From Symbiodinium natans (taxonomy: Eukaryota; Sar; Dinophyceae; Suessiales; Symbiodiniaceae): DNA of 64,000 nucleotides. The stretch's first letter is position 1; each line of letters opens with the position of its first letter. The notes beneath the pieces are model-generated. The model was given only the letters and a program-made list of their open reading frames with translations, was not told where the DNA came from and did no database searches. The translations under genes were made by a program, and so were the position numbers. Below are positions 25,591 through 45,248 of this stretch, piece after piece. The stretch spans positions 410,989 to 474,988 of the forward strand of contig CAJNDS010002211.1 of assembly GCA_905221605.1 (NCBI GenBank), written 5' to 3'.

Positions 25591-28500
25591 TGGTGGGGGG
25601 CTTGGCCTTGCCATGGCCCGTTTGAGTTCGCTGAGCCCGGTGAGCTGCTCGGAGATGTCCATCCTGAAGTTCTAAAAGCCGTCTCGGAAACCGCAAGAAA
25701 GCATCGACCAGCCGGCAAAAAATGAGTCACCCCCTGGGAGGGCGGGGAGGAAGGGACTACCGGACTGCCCGAAATTCTACGCCGCTTGGGATGGGGTCGC
25801 ACTTTGTGCAGGCACCAAGCTCAAGCTTCTCCGACGAACACCAACAGAATGGGAAACGTGGTAGCCACTGCAGTGGCTTCGCCGCCACACGTTCCCTGCC
25901 CGCCAGGGCTTGAAATGGGTTGAAGCTTGAACCCTTCAATGCACACTCCGAGAATCATCATGGACACCACGGGCTCGATGATTGCCTGAGTCTCCGAGAA
26001 TCATCCAAGGAGTTCTGTATTCATGGTGTACTAGGTTCACACTAAACTGAATGACGAGCAGCTCCCCACCCTCCCTCTGTCACATCATAACACTAGCGAT
26101 TGTGGGCTCAAGCCCGCAAGAAGGAATGCTGTAAGGTCTGTAAAAGCTACGGTACATCTGCCAACTGCGAACATGCGCAGGTCATGGCATGTCATGGCCA
26201 CGACACTTACGACACTGTGCCCAGATGTGCTTAGGAGCCGGGATAGTGTTCGCAGTGGGACTTCCAGGCACAGTCAGGCGATGTGCTGGCGACTCAAGGC
26301 TGGGCGATTTCACCTTGTCCTGATGCACAGCCAACAAATGGGCCAACAAATGAGAGAACCTGACCTCAATCGACTCCAGACATCAGCAACTCCAACCCCC
26401 GGCCCATCCAAAGCCCTCGCCTTCATGGTTTGGCGAGCCAACCGCTGCTTAGAATGTGACCCTTGAAGAAACTAGGTACATTGAAGTACAGTATAATGCA
26501 GTCCAAGTCATTCCAGGTCCATGTGTGCGCAATTGATTTTCTGATCACGGGCTCCTGTGAGGTTCGGCTCGCCCACGGGCTCAAAGGAGTGGAGTTGGAA
26601 GCTCCCTGCAATGCCAAACAAGCTCAGGGTCGAAACTCTCTTTAGCACTGGCTTGTGACCCCACATACCTATTGGAGTGCCTGGACGGATTCTGTACCAA
26701 TCGACTGGGAAGCTGTTACCAAGGGACCTTGTGGATGAAAGCGAATGCTTGAAAATGACATCGAATGCATGACGATCCTTCGCCCTGCTCCAGCTCAGGT
26801 TGCACAGTTCCAGTCAGTGAGCCGTGCTGAGCCAAATAGCTCCTTGAGTTCACGTCCGGTTGCAAAGCCTTTCCTCTCCTTCGAGATTCCTTGAGTCTTC
26901 CGCATCTGACTTATGCGCTCCTCTAACCGCGATCTGATTGTGTGCTGGTGAGCAAACATGGGCCCCCCCCCTCCCCTTAACAGAATACACCCCATACCCT
27001 CATAGCAGCACTGCCCAGCAATTCAAGATGCTTTGGAAGATGGTCTGCGTTTGTCTGATTCAAACGGTACATGTGCAGTTCCCAGCATCAGGGTGCCCAT
27101 TGGGGTACCGACGACAATGTGGGCCTTTGTATTTGCCCCTCCCCCGCCCCGCCCCCCCCCCCCCCACATGAACTTCTGTTCTTGTGCTTGTCACGGCCAG
27201 TTGCTCGTGCGACTCTCTGACCCAGATCCTTCCGAGACCGTTGCCACTGCATGTCAGGTCCAGGTTCGGATCTGGATAGCATGACGGAACCGTGCTGGTA
27301 TGTCAGCTTCTACGGACTCTGCTGGTGCCGGTGGGAAGTTCATCTCAACTGCAGTTGGCTGGCACGCGTAGGCACGGCACGGATCGTGGCTACATCGCAG
27401 GTGTTGGACGATGCCAACACTATGAGCATTGACGGTGGTTACAACGAGGACGTTGCTTGTCTTGCGTTTGACCCTCTGTGGCCACTAAGCAGTTGGTAGA
27501 TACGGTAGGGACAGTGGCAAGCTGCAGGAAGGATGTCTCCTCCTTCTTGAGTGAAATCAGGCGACGTCACGAACGGCGGACTCGTCTTATCCGGCCTCCA
27601 CATCATCGACGAAGATTGCTGGAGGTGGTGGCTTTTTCGCAGTGCCGTGCAATGTAACATCTGCAATCGAGGGACCGAAGTTACAACTATATCCGAAATA
27701 GGGGCAAAGCTTCGTTTGGAGATGGCAAAGAAAAATGGCATGTCTTGGTCAGTCATGTGGTCAGGCTCAAAATTTGGAAGGGTTCTCTGAAATGCGTTTC
27801 ACTGATAGAAACCCTACTTTCCAATCAGTCATAAACATTCATAGGTGCCTCTCCGTAGCCTTTCCGGTGTCAACGTCTCGATACCACCCCAGCAAACTAA
27901 CATCCAATCCTTGTGAGCGTCTTAACCTGTGCCAGCCGCAGGGACATGCAGGAACTCAAGACGCAAGACGCAAGTGATCTGCAGGCCTGCTCGTTCCTCT
28001 CGGCAGAAGACTCGCAAAGCATGTAGCTCTCATGGTGCCCCACTTCGCCTCAAGGGCAACACAAGGTTGACAAGAGCGCGTGACGGGCTTCTCTTGCTTT
28101 GAGAGAGCTTTTGAGGGAAGTGCATGGGGTCTCTGGGGTCTCTGGGGTCTCAGGGTTGCTTGCCTTTCGCACTGTGCTGTGGTGACTCCCCCGACCTGTA
28201 GAACCTCCAGCGCCGGACATCACCAAGTCTACGTGGAACTGAGATGTGTTGGATGTGTTGGATGTGTTGTTCTCTCGAATGGGCCTCTGCAGATTGCTGC
28301 AGCGGTCTCCTGTCTTTGTGAGCTGTGGTACTTGGTCGTCTTCATCTTGATCCAAAGCGCTAGCTGCGAGAGCACTTGCAACGATACTCGCGGTGTCGAT
28401 GGCCCAGAAGCGGGCCGGGCCCTTTTCCCTCCCAGCCCCTCATCCGGCTCCGAAGCACAACCCTCCTTGGGCCTCCTTGCAAAGACTCTTCCAAAAAACT

Positions 28501-29683
28501 TCTGGATGCACTTGCCGTGAAAACTCGGAGATGAAGCTATGGTGATGTCGCGCCCCAATCCCCTCAATACCCCCGAAATCCCGAACAGCTGGGGTCGACT
28601 CCAACTTCTCTTCGCCAACGGACTGTCAGCGATCGCTGAGTCTCTACATGCGTCGCAAGATCGGTTTGCGCCGAGGCCCCCCAAAGAAATACACCGATGC
28701 ATTGCTCGGAGCCCCGAAAACAGCCCGAAAAAGAACTACGCCGATTTCGGCGGGGGTACGCACAAGGGAAAGCCGGTACCCGGTATGCTGCTCCCAGGCA
28801 TGCGGAAGGGAAATACGCCGGTAGGCTCCGATCGGGGGCCCGGGAACTACACCGATGCCAATTCGCCCCAGCCCGGGTCAACCCTGGCAGATTGAGTCAT
28901 TTGACCGGTTGAGCCCTGCACCGTTATGCTGACACGCCACAGGAGGGCCCGGACGGATGCACCGTAGGCTGTGTTGGATGATGCCCCACATAGCATACGA
29001 CGCATCATGCAATGCAAGAGCAGCATCAACAGACATCAACGATCACCCTTTCTCAGCATCGTGACCAACACTCTCGCATCAGAGCATCAGCTTGATTTAT
29101 CGTGGTGTTGGATACGTGCGCGGAACCTTCACGAATCTAGCGACTCGCGAGTCCCTCGTGCCTCAGCGCGGCTTCTCCATATGCCAGAGCAGCTGCGTAT
29201 TAAGGAAGGGATGCTGCAAACAAAGCGCTACTCAAATGTGTCAAACCTCTGATCTGAGTACATCTGGCTGCAGGTCATCTTCAGTGGCAGGCTATCGGCA
29301 ACGGCGTGACAGTGATGATACCGTGGGGGCTCAAGGAGGCTTCTTTGATGTCTAATGTAGCAGATTCCCCTGGGCCGAGATGGATTACAGGGTCGAGTCC
29401 TTGATAAGCACGATTTCTCAAGCTTTGACTGTTCATGCTGTGCACCAAGCTATGAAACTAGCCTCCAAGTGTAGCCTCCCAGCAACCCGTTTCTGGAAAA
29501 AAACAAGGTACAGCCCTCAAACAGTGCCAAGCGACCTACTGACACGATTTTGTAGACTCAACAACTAGCAAAGGCGCTGAAGCAAGGCAGCTACACTAAG
29601 TTGATTGGAAGAACGAGTTGCCGATCCTGCTTCCAGTCGCCGTTGCAATGAAGGGTGATGGAAGTGATGGCTCAACTCCCCCA

Positions 29684-29740
29684 AGCCCTAAACCCTAAAC
29701 CCTACACCCTAAACCCTAAACCCTAAACCCTCGAAACCCA
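29684..29740. repeat. Telomere-like CCCTAAA tract beside the last dynein exon
   Basis: Seven CCCTAAA-type heptamers, one with CCCTACA, end within about 10 bases of the GC donor after dynein exon 29749-29829. The unit matches the TTTAGGG telomere of plants and dinoflagellates. Confidence 0.95.
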
Positions 29741-29748
29741 GGGGGGGC

Positions 29749-32700
29749 GAAGTCCTGGCGCAGCTTGGAAAGAGCCTTGGAGAGGATCTGGATGTTTGTT
29801 GACTTGCCGATGAAGGTGTGACCGACCACCTTCCAGGGAGGAACTCCTAAGACTGTGCCATAAAAGCCTTGAGAACGTTGGAGAATTGGTGGCAAGATCA
29901 TTCTTCTGACTGTTGGGGTTGTGGCTAGTCGGGAGATTTGGAAGTTGTAGTCGTCGTGACGGTGGTGTCATTCTTATGGCTATGTCTAGTGCTATCATCA
30001 CGAGAATTAGTGTCATCACTTTTTGCTGTATAGATTGGCTTTGAACGCCCAGGCTCACCATGACGCCGTGACGAACGAGCTGAGTCTCCAGCAACCTGAG
30101 ACATGGCACCCCAATCGATTCCTACCAGCTGGGTCTTCTGCGGGGATTCGGAGAGCGGGTTCTAACCGTCGGGCTTTGAGAGTGCATCCCACAAAAAGGT
30201 TTAAGGATACTCAGCGGCGAGGCGGCGAGGACTTGGCCGCATGTATTCACCACCTTGCAGCGAAGCAACTGGATGATCTTTCCGACAAAGGAGGGCACCA
30301 CCTCAAGGAGCAACGAAGTGCTCTGCACACCATATGAAACCCGACAAACGCCGCAAGAAGCAACCCCATTGTCCCGGCGCGTATCACGACAATACACGAG
30401 CACTTGATATGAGGTCATGGACATAATATCGCATGATAAAAGAGCAAATATAGCACAACATAGTATAATACAACATCAATACAACATTATATAACAGAAT
30501 TGCAATACCACATGGCATGAGCACAACATGTGGACAAAATGTAAAAAGCGAATATACTACCAAACATAATCATAAGCATAATCCATCGATCGGCGCCCAC
30601 CTGCAGCTTTGAGACCCGCAGCTGGTTCTCGATCTCCTTCTGCAGACTCCCATAGTCCACCTCGACTCAGGGACTTGGGCTTTAGGGGGCTTTTGGGGTG
30701 TTCGGGTTTTGGGATGGTTTTGGGGTTGAGCGTTTTAGGGTTCAGGGTTTGGAGCTCGGGGCCTCAAGGAGGCTTGGGGTTTAATCCCACGAAAGATCTT
30801 CAGAGGCGGAGGGAGGTTGCAATCAGTGGTGCACTGACCCACTGACGGTGCTCTTCATGGACTTCAATTTTATTCTGAACCATTTTGAACTCCGAGCCCC
30901 CAAATCAACCCCCAGAAAAATAATGGATCCGCCTGGTCCCTACAAGCACCTACACAGCTCATTTGCCCAAGCCGGCAGCATACGGCACGTCCACTTCCGG
31001 GTAGAGATCACCTGAGCTGATCCACGTGGAGTAAGGATGCTGCACACATCAGCAGAGGTGAGGTGCTGGTGCCTAGCTGCAGATGGGCATGGCAAAGTAC
31101 TATACTTCGGTGCACATGATGGCGGCGGCACTTTCTCGTCACGCACACCCAGCTGCGACAGGTGCCTGTAGTTCACGGTCATTGCTACGAATGCATGACT
31201 GAGTCCCTGTCTGATGATGCCAAAGAAAAGCGGAAGGTCGAAGGACAAGAACTTCGGCACCTTAAGCCACGATGTTTGTGTTCGAACGGCAGTGCTCCTC
31301 CTGCCTGCGGTCCACCGGCATGTTTCGAAGGCACGAAAGTTCTTGCAAGGCATAATGTGCCTGCACCGGCCCTGATGGAGCTGCAAGTTGCACGATCTCC
31401 ACCCTCACATCCAAACTCCAATTTGTTCAGAAAGCGTCTGCACCAAGGCGCATTTGAGTCCCGTAGGGCACGGATCAGCGTGACATCCTGCGGACTGCAC
31501 GGTTGGGCGGTTGGGCTCCACGCCTATTTCGCGTGCGTCCACGAATAAATGTAGATCGCACGACAACACACGGCAGAGAACCCTGGCGTACTACCTACGC
31601 GGTCCTCCACCAATGAAGGATACTTGCCTTTGATGTGCTCTCTTTCGTGACTGCTTGCACCCATGTGTTCCCCGAGGCTCCCCTCTATTCCCGACATGTG
31701 CCCCCAAACTGCCATTTGACACGGAACCGCTTGGCAAAGAGAAAAAGCCTGCCCGCCGCCTCCACCCTTAGGACTTTGGGCTTGCAGTGCTACTTATGCT
31801 ACTTATTTTATTTTCCATGAAACAAATATACTGCCATATCACATCATATAATGCCAACTAGACTAGAATCCTCTAGCGCCTGGCTGCTGCAAACTCGTCA
31901 CACTCTCGAGACTCGCCGAGCTGCGTTTGAGCTGGCCCGCCATGACCAGGACCGACTTCACGGCGCGCATGCCGAAGTCGTAGTGGTCCTCGTGGGGTTC
32001 GGGAAGCGGTACACACGGTGCCCGACGGTGCCCTTCTCCCTGAGAGCCGGTCCTGTTTGGACAGCTGCTCGCTGGACAAACTGTAAAGGTTCACCTTGGC
32101 AGCGTGAAGAGGCCCAGCATTTCTCTTACCCTCTGACCAAAAGAACCTACCATGCAGGCACGCAGCTGCAATCCTGGAAGCACCACACCTTCAATCCACA
32201 ACCCAAACCGCCTTAGACCTTAGGCACAGTCGGGGCGCCATCTTCCGTGCAAGGGCTGTGGCGCTTCCGAAGCCCTGGTGCAAAGACTTCTGGCAGGCAA
32301 TTTAAGAACACCGCAACTCCCGGGCTCGGAAGTTCCACAATGTTCCACAGCTAGGACTGACCAGGGCCTGGGGGCCTGGGGCTGGGATGTTGAAAACGGA
32401 CCACAACAATCGCGGCTCCAACCGACGGAGACCTCGGAGTACAGGATGATCTCCGCAATGAGGCAGTAGTCAGGGACCTTGGTCATGGGATCTGATATGC
32501 TCTGATGCGAACAGCGAGGAGCTCAAACAATTGTCTATTGGCTGTGGAGAGACGCAGGCTTCGGGAGTGGGATCTGCTTGTTTGATGTATCAGACAGTGG
32601 CAATTTCAGCAAGCACATGGCCATGCCAACCATTGACTCCCTCGAAGATATTTTGCTTCCCGACGAGCTGCCATCATGGCCACCGGACGAAAGAGGGACT

Positions 32701-34854
32701 TGAGGTTGTCCTGTCTCTTTTTATATATTGAGAGAGTTTGGCGCCGAGGCTCTTGCGATGTCTGATTCCGAGTGTTTCGGGTTCTTGAATCGGGTCAGAG
32801 CTGCTGATTCTGATGCGAGTAGAGGACCATTACCGTGGACGGCTTGGCCGCTGGAAAAACCTGCTTTGTGCCGCCTTGGCGAAACCCTTGTGTGGGGACT
32901 TCCTGACAATGTACAGACAAGTCACGTGTTGCCGTATGTAGTATAGTATAATATAGAGGTCTCTGCACACGTCACAAACGGCTGTCCGGCAGTTCGGCTC
33001 GGCCGGCGTAGCCAGGGTTCATCGTGATGAAGACCTGACATGCAGAGAAATAGAGAAGCACAAACAATACAACCCCAAACGGTTCCAAAGACACCCCTTG
33101 GACACCCCCACTTTCTTCTTTTAAATCACGCGCGCTCTTTTTTGCTGACGAGGCCCCCTTTCTCGCGCAGAGGTGAGAGAGGCGTTCTCACCCCGAAAGC
33201 ACGGCTCCGACTCTGCTCTCTTTGCTCCCCTTGCTCCCCTTGCTCTCTGCTCTTCTTTGCAAGCCAAGAGTGCAGCTTTGCAAGCAAGGAGCAGCTCTTG
33301 TAGCTCACTCTAAGAGTCACTCAGTCACTCAAAGTTGTAGGCTCCGAGGCCCTAAACTTCCTACAAACCCCCCGAACCTACAAAGCTACGAACGTTACGA
33401 ACCTGCACAAACTTACAAAATCCTACGAACCTACAATGTTTCAAACCCCGAGTGCGAAACGCGGACAACAATATGAGGCTTCCTCGGGTCCCAGCCCCGA
33501 AGCGCGGGTTCAGGGGAATCTCGCGTCCCACGAATTCAAAGGTCTCCTGTGGTCAAGCGCCGAGCTGAAGAGTTCAACCGCTTCATCAGTATTGGCCGAG
33601 CCTGGAACACCAAGGCAGTTCTTTTTCAAACGAAAGACCACGCACCTGCCACCGGACCTGCACTCTACCTTCTCCATCCTTGGCAACTTGAGAAAACTTC
33701 ACCTCCTCCGTCAAACAAAAGTTTCATATGTCGTTCCCGTAGCCCCTGTGCAAGGTACGGACACTTCAACAACCTTGGCAACCAAACAACTTGTGCCAAA
33801 AGCTCCATAATCGACAAAGCACGGCAAAGCACAATAAGGCACACATGCCCGCTGGGTTCTGAGCTCACGTATTTCCAGCCGAGAGGTGTGTCGAAGCGAG
33901 GGTAGAAGTGTAGAAGCGAGCCGCAGCACAACCGTGCAAAATTTGGGGGGCGAGGGGGGGTATCGACGTCCAAGGAGGTTGTTGAATGGATGTGTCTTTG
34001 AAATGCCCGTGAGTGCGTGGACGGTTGGTACAAACGCTGCAGACAGCTCGGACACAAGAAATGTTCCTCATGTCAACTGACATTGAGGCTACATCGCGGC
34101 TCGTTGTTTGCTGAATTTCTTGGTGGCCCTGACTTATTGTTGCAGCTTGTTTCTATCCGTGGAGAAAGTGTCCTTGCGAGCGCGGATGGCGTGAGTGACG
34201 GTCAGCATCTGCTGTGCGATGACCTCAGTCTAAGATGTCGAAGCGTAACAGCGATCCAAAAACATCCAGAAGCGAAACGTCAGCAAAACCTAGAGCTACA
34301 GTTGAACCTGGGAAGTGCGGGGGTGCGAGCTCTGGGACCATGGCGCTCAAGACCTCCACCTGACAGATTAGCGTTCACGGACTTCTTGCGGGCATCAGCG
34401 GAGGACTCGGAGTTTCGGTGCATTAGTGCATTGCCCAACTAAAGAGTTGAGGCCGTGATCCGAACACTCTCGAGCATGAACCAAAAGGATCAAAAGGTTA
34501 CCCCGCCAGATCAGGTCTTGTGCAACACTTCAAGGAAACATGTGGGAAAAAACCTGCCGCAATGAAGCTGACTCAACCCTGCTGTTACATCGTCCTCTTT
34601 GAGCTTTAACGCATCTGCTCGTGCCTGGATGCGGTTGAACTCGTCAAAGCACGCCCACGCACCTGCCTGGCGTGGACTCTTTGGGAAAGAAGGGGCGCAC
34701 CTTGACCACATTGTTGTAGGTGGCGTATGATCTGTGATGAACGCCGACACATAGTTTTCAAAAAAAAACACTACTCTCCAGGGTCTTGGCCGTATATAGC
34801 ATGCAAGGCCCTCCAGCCATGCCGGGTGGCAGTGGCCAATCAGGAGCCGATTTG

Positions 34855-34886
<32 letters not shown>

Positions 34887-36912
34887 AATGATGAATATGC
34901 CACGGTGCTTTCCGTTTCTTCAAACCTCTGGGTATCTCTGGCTTTCGGGTCTTCGAACGGAAGCTGGCGTACATCAGGTGCGTAGGTCTCAAGGTCTCCT
35001 GAGAGCCTTCTGCGAGCCCTTGAAAGGCTGGAACAATCGAGAGCTTGCGCCTGGGCTAAGCCGCTGAAAAAGCGGCCCATGATCTTGTAGTCGAGGCCTC
35101 TGAAGAACTTGCCGAGCTCGGGCACTAGCTTTCGGCTTCTCAAGGCTTAGCTGAAGTCCAAAGAATAGGAACCGCTGCCTGGGGTTTGTCGGGGTTTTGT
35201 AGGGTTGGGGTACAAAGTTGACAGGCTTGTAGGGTTTTGGGTTTATCGGGTTTATAGGGGTTAAGTGGTTTAGGGCTTATGGGGTTTGTTGGGCTAGGGT
35301 TGAAGACATGAAGGGTTATTGAGGGGAATGCAGGGTACCGTCTTGTCAAACGTGCAGTGGCCTCGGATCCTTGAACCTTCTGCCTTGACTTCGAGCGTGA
35401 GCACAGTGCCCCAACAACAAGCCAAACCGACCCTGAACTAGTAATCATTGGCATCATTGGAATCGCCAGCACGGTTAAGCCCAAACGCCCGAACCTTAGA
35501 AAGTCCACAAAGTGCGAACTCCGCAACCCCCCCGCCATCGGAGCAATTGAAGACGATGACTGGAACTGCCAGGGCTTTACCCAGATCCTTCGAGGGGTTT
35601 TGTTGGGCATCGACAGGTCAAGCTTTTGCCGATGTGCGGTGAAGGAGATACTGGATTCGGACGGGAAGGGTCCTGAACTTTTCTGGGTTGAGCTGAAGGC
35701 ACGAGATCATGGGCTTGATGCAAGGCCCTCCCTTTTTGTAGTGAGGCTTGCTTAAGGGCGGTTAAGGGCGTGGAGGGGATTGGCAAGCGTGAACCTTGGA
35801 GAACGGTACAGACCACGAGCGTTCTCGTGACAACTGCAAAGGCAGGACCACTGCAGGGGCCGATTAGGGGCACAAGGTTGCACCGGCAATCGTGGCCTTC
35901 TTTAAAGCAAGGGCCGAGCATGGCGCCACCGCCGTGAGGTATGGAGGGGGTGCATATGATGATAGTAGTTAAAGAGGGTGCCCACATGAATGGGTTTTAT
36001 GGCCGGTTGCTGCGAAACGGCCGCATGCGTCCGCAACCGTGCAGAAACACCCGCGAGTGTCACACAGCGGCTGTAGTTGCGGAGTCCCGCGGTTCCATGT
36101 CAACCGTCCAACAGATCCAGCGTGTCGAGCGTCATGTTGCAGCCCCGTAGCTGCAAACAGGTTCCGCATCCTCCTCCATCTTTTCAAAATGTCAAACGTT
36201 AACGACTTTCACAGATATCGGGTCTGGGGCATCCTCGTATCCGTCGTCGCTTTGCTGTATCAACCCATCCCATTTCCTCACGGTAGATCCAAGACGACCT
36301 ATGACGACCTCAATCTGAAACTTAAAGCAGCGCTCCAGGCAACAAGCCTTCGAAGTGGGTGACCTTAAGGTGCCGACGACCGGCATCGAGGCATCCCCGA
36401 AGTTTGGAGGATGCGAAGGTGAACGACACGAGCTTAAAGCAGCTACCGCAGCGGTAGCTCAAACGACCCTACGGATTTCGGCACGATCCCCAAACACAAC
36501 ACAAATGCCCTCAACAGAACCCGATCCCATCCACTTCCTTGGTGGTCTCTGTCTTGCCGGTACCAGCAGGTCCGGCCGGGGCGCCTCCACAATGGAAGCC
36601 GTGTTCGGACTTCGCTCAGTACAGCTACAAGCGTGAGCCGCCACGTTGGAGGGCCGAGAAAACAGAAACGTGTCGAGCCTCCGAGCATGCAACCAGGGTA
36701 CAGACTTGCACTGAGATGTGAGAGGAGCGCAAGGGTTCAATTTTAGTCAACACCAGACTACATGGTCTGAGATGAAGAGCCATTGGACAAACATTTTGTG
36801 ATCTTAGGATGTCGAACCTTGGCCTCCTTGGACCTTACCCAGAGGCCTACAGCACGACACCATCGGACCTCCGTAGTTGAGGTGTATAGCGCCGGTCAGT
36901 GTCATGTAGCAC
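29749..36912 (-). CDS. Dynein heavy chain, block 3 of 3: AAA1 motor module and start of AAA2 (3' part not found)
   Basis: Twenty-two exons: 36869-36912, 36538-36584, 35536-35587, 35051-35097, 34625-34666, 34345-34359, 34173-34223, 33496-33546, 32987-33034, 32672-32710, 32433-32477, 32239-32274, 32053-32094, 31922-31988, 31605-31627, 31452-31487, 31212-31260, 30980-31011, 30601-30660, 30270-30301, 30059-30095, 29749-29829. AAA1 is the main ATPase site. Its P-loop GPAGTGKTETTK is at residues 417-428 of the reconstructed 723, Walker B CFDEFN at 467-472, and the sensor segment FITMNPGYAGR follows. Then come LFRPVAMMVPDY, DHYDFGMRAVKSVL, IRALRDSNVPKFL and LVRHGVM. The AAA2 P-loop GHTFIGKST is at 699-707. 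All visible motor residues are intact, so there is no sign of a pseudogene. After RQDF the coding signal ends with a GC donor next to a TTTAGGG-type tract. AAA3-AAA6, the stalk and the C-terminus are missing from the window. Confidence 0.93.
35170..35310. repeat. Degenerate telomere-like tract in a dynein intron
   Basis: GGGTTT / TAGGGTT units in the opposite orientation to the 49.2-kb tract, between dynein exons 35536-35587 and 35051-35097. A similar patch (about 30680-30765) lies between exons 30980-31011 and 30601-30660. Confidence 0.85.
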
Positions 36913-37629
36913 CTGCGCGTTCTTGGTCGGAAGCAGAGAGATCCTCTCCGACCCTCCCCCAAAGGAAGCTGCAAGCCATTGGGCCAACGAGGCGTCTTTT
37001 GCAGCCCCGGGGTCGTCGATGAAAAGCTCCGGGATTCATGCACAAGCAGCCAAGGAGGCATCTTTAGGCAGGAACTGTGACAACCCAAAGTAAAAGTGAG
37101 GTGATTCCCGATGTCTTCACCCAAAGATGCCTCCGATCGCCCTGGGTCCAGCCGGAACCGTTGCTTCTCGAAAGTGGCAGTTCCCCCTCTGTATCGCGAC
37201 AAGATCTGGTGAGGTGCAAATCATACCCACTCTCAACCACAAGGATTCTAATTTCTGGTGAGTTTATTTATGGATGAATGGGGGCGAACCTTGAGGTCAG
37301 GATTGGGGGAGAAGGCCACAAGGGTCCTTTGCATCTGGCAAGTCATTTCGTACATTTATCCCTTGTGGAATCAAAGCTGAACCCCACCCTAGCCCTAGTC
37401 AGCTTGCAGCTCGGTGTAAACGGCTTCAAGGCTTTAAGGAACTTACAGTTCAGGGTTCGGGGATACGATGGCGGGTTGGGGGCCTAACATGTCAGTCCCA
37501 AACCCGTAACATGGCAAGGCATGGCTTTCTGCAGCGGCTTCAGGCACTGAGCCGGAATGGAAAACAGACCCTGGTAAGGACTCCAACGAAACCGTCATGA
37601 TCCCAATATACACAGACCACACACATCAT

Positions 37630-37672
37630 TACATATATATATATATATTAGACATATATATATATAGTGTGA
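37630..37672. repeat. AT microsatellite
   Basis: Two short alternating TA tracts separated by TATTAGACA, in the non-coding part of the aldolase-bearing dynein intron. Confidence 0.9.
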
Positions 37673-38191
37673 ACAGAGTCAAGCAGCTCACGAGTGAGAC
37701 CTTGGCACAGGGTGTAGATTCGCTTCAAGTCCCGAAGTATTGGACAGTTGGTTCTGTTCTGTGCCTGGACAGCCATCCGGCGTCAAACCTTGGCCGATGC
37801 CAAGCCCCGGACAGAATGAACGCTGGAGGCATTCCGTGGGATGCGCTCTCAGCTCCTCGGCGGCTCGTCTAGGACTCACCAAACCCCAAAGACAAGCAAG
37901 CTCGAGGATTGTTATTCATGCAAAAACTCCAGAAAGCGCCGAGCTCGTTCACATCTCACAGTCCGGTCACGGGTCCAACATCCACTGCAAAAGAGGATTC
38001 GTGGTCAACATGCCCGAAGGGGTTCTTGAAGATAACATTTTCAAAGGATTCTTGCACACCTTTCGTGGCAGATGCCATGCTGCCAGGACACAAAAGTCCA
38101 GCAGCTTAAACCTGAAATGGCTTCGCGTACAACATGCAAGCCATGGTTTCGGGGCTTGGGGGCTTCGGGCTCTGCAGCCGCACACTCTGAA

Positions 38192-44830
<6,639 letters not shown>

Positions 44831-44853
44831 GATCGATGTGGATCTCGGATTTT

Positions 44854-44855
44854 CT
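44854..44855 (-). promoter_or_regulatory. Possible spliced-leader trans-splice acceptor of the aldolase
   Basis: An AG dinucleotide lies 23 bases before the aldolase ATG (44830), with no in-frame ATG between. Dinoflagellate mRNAs receive a trans-spliced leader at such a site, but nothing in the sequence proves its use here. Other upstream AGs would serve equally well. Confidence 0.2.
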
Positions 44856-45248
44856 TGGGCAATTGGGGCTCGTGCGTCAGAGCAGCGAACTTTAAGGACA
44901 AGATCGCTGCATCATGAGCTACTGCAGCGAGCCAACGAAGGGCTCAATCTTGGGTCCTTGTAAAGGTCTCTGGGCTTGTGGTCGGATTGCGTGAAGGCCT
45001 GAACCTCTGCAATCTCTGCCTACATTCCGGCATTCCCACACAGCATTCAGTAAGTGCCTGGCCCTTTGGCGAGAAGACAAAGCGAAGCTACACTGTCTCT
45101 GTGGAGCCACAGATCCAGAAGAAAGGAAGCCCAGAGACATATGCGCGCAGCTAGCAGCACTTGCAATGCACCCACGTAAGCAGTATCGAAACGCAGAGGG
45201 TATTCCAAGGTCGACAACACCAGCGGTTTGAGAAGCTAGGCTCGGCAC

